Positions 41,801 to 50,800 of a DNA stretch of 64,000 nucleotides are shown piece by piece. This DNA comes from Owenia fusiformis (taxonomy: Eukaryota; Annelida; Polychaeta; Sabellida; Oweniidae). The DNA is taken from contig CAIIXF020000005.1 of NCBI GenBank assembly GCA_903813345.2, forward strand, positions 3,106,356 to 3,170,355, given 5' to 3'. Position 1 is the first letter of the stretch, and every line of letters begins with the position of its first letter. The notes beneath the pieces are model-generated. The model did no database searches. It was given only the letters and a program-made list of their open reading frames with translations, and was not told where the DNA came from. A program made the position numbers and the translations under genes.

Positions 41801-44800
41801 AAGGTTTTTAATCAAGGAGGATTGGAAGCCAGGGTTCCAACTCGATATTCTTTAATCTCCACGCATGCGTCATTTGCTATTCGTGTCTGTATAATTTGTA
41901 CGACTGCATGGAGAATGACCCGATACTCTCCAACAAAGCTATCGCTAGGTGATTGTTTTGCAGAATATCGGTGTTGCATTCTGGGAGCCAATCCTCCTTG
42001 GTTTTTAATCTATTTTGATAATTTAGTGAGGAGGAGGCGAAACAGTAAATGGGTGTTCAAGTAACCTTAAAAAATGTCAAAATATAAACATCTTTCTTTT
42101 TTGGTCATTTTCTTCATTAAAATTATTTATACACAAATTGTATATTACATTGTTTAGAAATCCAAATACTGTAAATTAATTGTCAGTTGAGTATAATGTG
42201 CTTTGTTATTATAAAGAACACATCAATACAACATACTGAAATAATATCCACTTTATATGTTTTTACAATCCATACTAATAAAACTAATTTTTGTGTCTTG
42301 ATAACATCGTTTGTACAACTTCATATCTCTTTCTATTGTAGAATGTATCTGTAATCCACTTGGCACAGACCAATCTGCAGGCCCTTGTGACAGCAACACA
42401 GGAAAGTGTCCCTGTCTGCCCAATGTAGTAGGCCAGTCATGCGATCAGTGTGCACCCAACTACTGGAAGATCGCCAGTGGAGAGGGCTGTGAGGCTTGTA
42501 ACTGTGACCTAACTGGTTCATTCAGGTCCCAGTGTAATCAGGTGAGGAATTCATTCAGTGCGAGAATCCCATGCATTAACTTCTTTTATTTTCTGACTTT
42601 TACATAAACATATATGTATGCAGTATAGTTTTTGACTTCACTTTTGATTTGACTGAAGTCTTAAAAGAGTAGTGATAGATTACAGGCAATTACAAATTTC
42701 AAAGTTTTATGGGAACTTTTAAGAAAATATTCTCTTTTTTGAATGGAATGCCATATGATATCACAAATGAAGCAGTTCCCAAGCCAAATATGGTGTATTT
42801 TAAATATTGTTCATTTGTTTTGTTGCAGTTCACAGGACAGTGTGATTGTGAGGAGGGCAGAGGAGGCAGAACATGCTCTGATTGTGAACAGAACATGTGG
42901 GGAGACCCTTCCACAGGATGTTATCGTAAGCTATTTATCACTGTGTGCCTGTTTGAGGAAATAGTGCAAACAGAGTTTCAAAGATTATACATAAATATAG
43001 ATGAATCTCATATGTGACCCATGTTATAGTGTTGATAAAATAACATTAGTTCTTCGATATATAACCTAAAACTGTATTGTCAAATTCTCAAAATATATGA
43101 ATAGAGCTGTCATAAATCTAAATGGTGACTTTTATTTTCAGCATGCAAGTGCAATGCCAGTGGATCTGCCACACTCCAATGTGACCGCCGAACTGGACTG
43201 TGTGATTGTCTGGAGGGTGTAGCAGGAGACAGATGCGACCGTTGTGATAGGGGAACCACTGGAACACTACCTAACTGTGTGCCTTGCGGAGAATGCTTTG
43301 AGAACTGGGATAGGATCATCAATGAACTGAGAAGTAAGCATTGGTTTCTAATGAAACGATTTTGTGCTTGTTAACATGAAAACATTTTAACTCCTGTATC
43401 ACATTTTAGTCAATTCACTTTTAGAATATGTTGTCGAATTCATGATATATTAAACAAACCAAGTTGTATTCAACAAAGTTCATAAAAATTTTAGAATTCA
43501 TGATTATTCTTGTTCTAGCTGAGACCAACACTCTGATTGACGAAGCTGCTGATATTAAGAGAGAGGGTGCCCCAGGGGCATTTGAGAAGGAGTTTGAAGA
43601 CATGGAGAATAAACTGGATCAAGTCAGAGATATTGTGGAGAATGCAAACATAACCAGTGGAGATATCACCGACCTAAAGGAGAAATTAAGAGCTATAAGG
43701 TATGATGCTATAGATAACAAACAGCATTTGGTATTTGAGAGTCATATTCTAAATGTTGGATGATATCTTGATAATGTGGAGCAAACTTTAATTATCCCAC
43801 AAGACAGATTGGCAAGGATATAGAGAAGCCATCCACCCATCTGTTCCTTTATCCATCCATCCGTCCATATCTCTTCATTCATCTGTTCAACTTAAAAAAT
43901 CCTGGTAGACAGTTTGGTTTTTACAGGCTTTAAGCTTTTTACAGTTATGCAAAGTTACAGGTATTCCTGGTGAACAAATATTTGTTTCATATAGTAAAGC
44001 AAATAAAAACTTTTTAGGATCTTTGTTGATGTCTTTGGGACAATACCTTCAGGCGATGTCGAGACCAGACTTTCCAGAGTAGCCACACCTATCTGTGTAA
44101 AACATAAACTATTTTATTCATTTCAGAACAAATCTGACTGAGAATGACAATGCCATAGATGACGTTAAGATCGACCTTGATGACACCAACCAGAGAGTGA
44201 CAACTGTCGACAACAAACTGGCCAATATTAAACGTAAAGTGGAGGACCTGAAGAAAGCAGCTGAAGAACTGGAGAAAAATGCAACAGATATCTTACTGGG
44301 AGATGTAGAAGGTAATAGAGGAATGTCAAAATTGTTAATAGTTTAAAGGGGCAGGGGGAGTATGTGATGCAGCAGCCATATAATGAAAGGACATTCTAAA
44401 TAAACCGGTATAGTATAACATGATTGTAATCCTGGAGTTACAAATGTGGAGGTCTTTTACTTAATCTAATTATGCATTTGACATTGACAAATTGATAACT
44501 AAACTAAAAATTTGTATTAAAATTGACATACATTTTCCGTGTAGAACTCATATCCTGTCGAAGATTAGAGACATAAACATCTTGCCTATTTTTGTAGGTG
44601 CCTTCAACAATATCACGAAGAAAGCCCAGGAAGATTCCCGCAAAGCCCAGATGAAGGTCGACCAAACAGAATACACTGTAATAGACTCATCAAATGTTCG
44701 CCAACAAGTTGATGAAATCCTCGCAGACAATCAGGATGAGTTTGATAGGAAAATTGAGGAAAATGATAAGAAATTGGATGATATTGACTCTAAAGTCAAT

Positions 44801-47800
44801 GACCTAGATGCAGGAATTACTGACTTGAACGAAATGGTATGTCACATCATTATACCATGATTTGTATATTAAAAATGAAATGGCATGTTATGGCATTTGG
44901 TAATATATGACTCTAGTTCCCAAGTCAAAATAATGAAATGAAATTACATGATGCATAATGATTAAAATAGTGAATATGAATGAGATAATGATCCAATGAA
45001 TAGAACCTTGTGTTTACAGCCTATGGACATATCCTCAGGCCTGACTAATATTTTCCAAAAGCAACAACAAAGCCTTTGATCTCACAGGGTCTCAACCCAA
45101 AATCATGAATTGGGTTATCATCATGTCAGGCAGTAAAAATTGGAGTTTAAATTTTTATGCTGGGTTTTTCCATTTGGAATTCAACCATTGTTCTATCTTC
45201 ACATTTCTTTCCCTCAGGTATGTGACAAACGTGGGGAACCATGTGACGAGTTGTGTGGAGGAGCTGGATGTGGCAAGTGTGGGGGTCTCAGTTGTGATGA
45301 GGGTGCAGTCTCCAAGGCAGAAGGCGCTCTAGACTATGCTAAGGATGGGAATGTATCTCTCTCTGACAAAAAAGAGAAATCAGATACCTTGTTGAACAGT
45401 GTTAGTATTTTCACCATGGAGAATACATTAAGGTCAAGGCCATTATGATGAGTGTAGCAAGCAGAATATTGGAAAACATAATATTTTATAATATACAGTA
45501 AAACCTGTATATAGTGAACACCTATGGAGCCAATTAAATGCTTTCACTATATAGGTGTTCACTTTAGGGATTTTATACAGGAGTTAATGTAAAGGGTGTC
45601 TTCAAGTAATGTTCACTAAACAGGTGTTTACGAGAGAGAGTTGTTCACTAAGACAGGTTCTACTGTAGTTTGAAAAACCTATGTTCGAATGTACTATTTC
45701 AATAAATCCTCTTTAAAGGTAAGAGATGCTAAGGCAGATGCAGATGATGCCAAAGATGCAGCCCAGATGGCATATGACCGTGCCTACATGGCTATGAATC
45801 AGTCTACCACAATGAGGGACATGTTGCTAGATCTCCTCCAGAAGATCAGAGACTTCTTATCACAGCAAAGAGCCACACCAGAGGAAGTCAGGACTGTAAG
45901 TTGTTGTTTCCTGTTGTCATTGTTACAGTTAGTCTGGTTGCCATAGAAACATGATATATTACCCTAGCAAATGAAAATGCATGTGCTATTGTAGATGTCA
46001 GTTAAAACAGCATTGATGTTAATAATTTGATAGAATATGTCTTAAACTATGTCTTAAGATCAATGGTTTGCTATATTTGTATAGAATAGACAGTATATGT
46101 GTACATTGTATGTAATAGCTCAAATTACTTTTACTTTGCTATGAATCTAGATTAAACTGAATATTCTTTAGTTGTTCAGTATGATCGGCTCTATGAGAAG
46201 CATGTGCATGAAGTAGTCAGATAATAGGTACAACATAGTTTTGGGTCATAGCAGAAGGAGGTCATATAAGAGAAATGCTTATTAACTGCCATCAGCATTA
46301 GTACACCATTCTAGAATCTTTTAGTTTATGTTTCAATATATTACTCATATAGTTCATTTATTTTCATGATTTATCCCTTTTCCATATACTTAACTCCTAT
46401 ATCTTCTGTTATTAGTTACATAAGCCAGTAAACATATCTTTCACACTGTTATCTGGGTAGATAACTTCTTAAGTATTCACTAATTGCATGTCACACAATC
46501 ATGGTGATAGGTCACACTCTAAAGGGGATTTGTCACACTATGATGGGGCCATGTCACACAATCATGGTGATAGGTCACACTCTAAAGGGGATTTGTCACA
46601 CTATGATTGGGCCATGTCACACAATCATGGTGATAAAGGGGATTTGTCACACTATGATGGGGCCATGTCACAATATCACAGAGTTATGGCACATTATTAA
46701 CGAGTTACTCCACACTATGTCAGGGGATGTGTCACATTGTTTCGGGTTAGGGGATATGTCATACTGTTTGGGGATATGTCATACTGTTTGGCAATATATA
46801 ACACTATCATGAGGATATTTTACTCACTATCATCATGATTTCTCACCACTGCATCCTGGGGTTAAGTTGCAATTTTATATATGGGTTTTCACACTTTTGA
46901 TAAAATGTAATAAAATAATGGGTTTTCTGAATAACCCAACTTAAACCATACATACACCAACCTAGCACTAGAATATTTAGCCAGTGATACTCACAAATTA
47001 CTAAATAGATGTGTGCCCTGGTTAGCATAGGTTCATTTATAACAGAGAGTTGCACTTATTGATACTCCCTGATAGACACTCACTGGTGGAGACTTAAACT
47101 TGTTGACACTCACTGGTGAAGAGGTACACTGAGAGACACTCATAAGTGGACAGTGACACTGGTGAAAACTTGCTGGTAGAGTTACACTGGTGAACACTCA
47201 CGGGTGAAGAGTTACACTTGTAGACACTCACTGGTGGAGAGTTACACTGGCAGACACTCATCTGGTTAAAACTTGCTTGTAGAGTTACACTGGTGAACAC
47301 TCACTGGTGAAGAGTTAAACTTGTAGAAACTCACTAGTGGAGAGTTACACTGGCAGACACTCATCTGGTTAAAATTTGCTGGTAGAGTTACACTGTGGAC
47401 ACTCACTGGTGGAGAGTTACACAAGTACACATCCACCGGTGGAGAGTGACACTTGTAGACACTCACTAGTAGAGAGTTACACTTGCAGACACTCACTGGT
47501 CAAGTGTTACACTTGTAGACACTTACTGGTAAAGAATACTGATTGATATTCCCTGGTGGAGAGTAACAGCATAATTTACACACTTTATTACTTGGTTGTT
47601 TGATCTTAGTGTTGTGGTGTAGGATAATTGCATGCAAAATTCTTTCTTCAACTATAATAAGATCCATCATTTGCCATTGTACACCTAAATATCTCATCAC
47701 TTTTACATCTCTGCATTTTCTCTCATCTTCGTTGATACTCTTTCATCAATGGACATCATTTTGAATTTCTAACAATAGTATGTTCCTAGGTGATATTAGA

Positions 47801-50800
47801 AAGATAACAAACATCCAATGAAAAAAGGATATTTTATCACAACAATCATATGATATAAACTGAAGCTAAAGATGAGTACATCAAGTAGAAGTTTGAGTTT
47901 TATGGTAAACAATGTCATTTGAAGGAAAGCAAAATGGTTTTGAACTCATGTGCTAAATTGTTCAAAGATTTGGACCACGCTTCCATGAAAGTGCATGAGT
48001 TTTTAACTGTTTGTTGAGTTTCTAAATCAGCCTTGTGAAGACATGGTGAGAAAAGCATTTTGTTATTTTCAGTCTCTAATAATCAATGTATGTTTGATCT
48101 GCTATTGTTACAATATTACAGGTTGACTCAGTTCGTACAGTAAGTATGCCCTCAACCACTCGACCAATCACCTCCTGTGTTATATTCACTGCCGAAAATG
48201 CAGACATGGGCACACATAACTGTTAAACAAATTCCCGAGACTGTAAATCACAAAAATATGTTTATTTTTCTCAATAATTCTTTGGTAAAATTGGTCAATC
48301 TTTGAAGTATCTACCAAAACTAAAAATGCAACAGTCACACTATTGTTCATTGTATAATTCACATAGTTCTTAAAGGGGCTCAAGCTTTATTTCCTTATTT
48401 AAAGGCTCCATGAAAAATAAAGTTGTTTCGATCTGTAAGGCCCCAACATATCAATTCCCTGTTTTGCCATTTTTATGGCCAGGTGTTTGATCAAGGAGAT
48501 TTGAAGATGTCCAAGCTTAATATGGGACTTATCTTATTTTTTACAGAACATAAGGTTTGTATTATAGTCTATTTAGAGTGTAAGTTACAGAATGCCACAA
48601 TTATATTTTATTAGAAATTTTGATAAGAGAAAGAAGTTGAGTCCCTTTAAGATGACCATATTTGGTAGCATATCCTTCATTGAATCAGGTCGTTGAGAAA
48701 AATAAAGCATATTGAAATTTTGTCACCCATGTCTCATAGAGGCAGTTGTTAGTCCTGTACACAAAATCTCACTGTGGTCAGAGTTGAAATTACAAAACAA
48801 TGTGGTTCACAGTCACTGGGCAGTATCAGGAGAAGGTAACAGCCGTTACCCTCTTTTAAAATGGTGGATATTGACTTTGACATTGTGACCACACCAAGCT
48901 TGTATCATAACATTATAATAATTATTGTTCATATATCACATATAGATTGATGTCATACAAGCTTCATATGGTAGAAATTTAAAGACAAATGTCCATGGTA
49001 AAGTCATTGAATTCATGGAAAGCTCGAAATATTGAAATCAACATCTACAATCCACCATTTTGAAAGGGTATATAATGACCGTTACTTTCTCCTGGTACTG
49101 ACCAGGATGAACTCAACAAGCATGAAATTGATGTTCTAAATTATATAGAAAAAAAGAATGAACGAAAGCCTGGCACTTTATTTAGAGATACATTGTGTGA
49201 GAATGTTTGAAAAAGCACGACCATGAGTGAAATTTTGTACCCGGAATAACACTTTGTCTTCTAGAAACAGACTCTCTTGATGATTTCACTGATCAAGCAT
49301 GCAAATTAAAGTCTCGATTGTGCATTATTTGTATATTTGTGACACTATACTCACATTTTCTTCTCTCCATCCATGCACTAAGTAAGATTGATGAACCTGT
49401 ATAAAGGATGTATGAACTTCATGACTGTTCATACCCTTTTTTCCAGATTTGATACACAAGCTCTTTAAATGAAGAGAATTATACAATATCCCCAAATTAA
49501 CAACTCTTCCTTGTAGAGGTGCCTACCATCCAGTAGATCATGGGAAAATAGAAAGTTAAAACATATGTCTTGTTTATCAAGACACATGATCTTTTACTGG
49601 AAATATTTTCCCTGTTTTATCTTGATGTATGTATGGCCAATTGTATCTCCATAGCAACTAAAGTAGTAATTAAATTAAACATTTTGGTTTACAGCCATAT
49701 ATGGTATTGGGTGTAACCCTTGGGTCTGGTTGACCCTATATGGTATTATAACATATTAGCCGAACTTAAATTCTGATCTACTAGCAATTTAGTAGAGTAG
49801 TTAGTAACATACAGTAGTAACAAAGGTGGGGTAGTAACAAAGGAAGGGTTGTAGTAGCAAAGCAGGGGTTTAACAGCAGGCAATAATAAAGGACTAGTAA
49901 CAATAGCAATAACCGGGGTAACTCCCAACATCTCACATATTATTAATGACATATTGTTACCATTCCCTGGCAGTTAATTTAGGCATTCATCATTACTTTG
50001 GTAGTCATGGCAACAGTTTGAAATATGCATTATTACAGGGATAAATTCAATACAGGGACTGACATTTAAATCTTTCAATCCAAGGAGCATAACATATAAA
50101 TCATTCAATACAGGGAGCATAACACATAGATCATTCATTACAGGGAGCATAACACATGGATCCTTCAATACAGGGAGCTCATTAAAAATGTATTTCATCC
50201 TAAACCATGTGTGGATATTTCAAGTTAGAATCGATGTTTCTGAAGCTATGACACCGATTTGAAGTAACTACTATGGGATAAGGTACCACAAAAATCTGGT
50301 GTAACACACATTCCAAATTTTGGACATTCCCCTTTAAAGATCTGAGTCAAAACCTTTCAAACATCTAGATTAAATCCTCTTATTATATGGGACATTTTAA
50401 AGAAGTTATAATGAAAGAAACCCACCAAAACCCTTATAATACTACCCCTATGTAGTTGTAGAGTGTTCCCTCTCCCCTAGATACATTGATTCATTACCAT
50501 TACTACTGTGGTACGTTGTACATTAGTCTACTGTAATTGTGACCCTAGGATTAGTCAGTTTAGTGTTGTAGTGTGGGTATGTTCAGTTCATAGGTTTGGC
50601 ACTGGTGTATATACTAATATACCATATGTGGTGACATAGAAATCTAACATCACCATGTCATGGTCTCATTATGGGCACTAATGATAATGATTCATATCAT
50701 GTGATGTATCATGCTGTAATGTTGTAATCATTATGTTCCATTTTCATGTCATCTTAATTATCATTGTCTACCTCAGTACATATGCTGAAAATATCAATTG

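Larger units (their letters stand above)
39802..45717. other. short laminin introns 12-23 (185-543 bp each)
   Basis: The introns over 300 bases are 39,802-40,136, 40,281-40,639, 41,799-42,341, 43,700-44,126, 44,837-45,217 and 45,401-45,718. I see nothing coding in them. Only the last (45,494-45,667) and 43,796-43,880 hold recognised repeats. Confidence 0.6.

Noticed and set aside
41799-42064. Extension of LE10 reading frame beyond the donor at 41,798
   Set aside because: The frame stays open for 88 codons but loses cysteine spacing at once; the GTAAGG donor and the exact join to 42,342 show it is intron.
46488-46812. Histidine/serine-rich repetitive peptide
   Set aside because: Pure translation of a 63-bp tandem repeat in two frames, inside an intron.
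47060-47560. CRISPR array
   Set aside because: Units are degenerate and contiguous with no unique spacers, in an animal intron.
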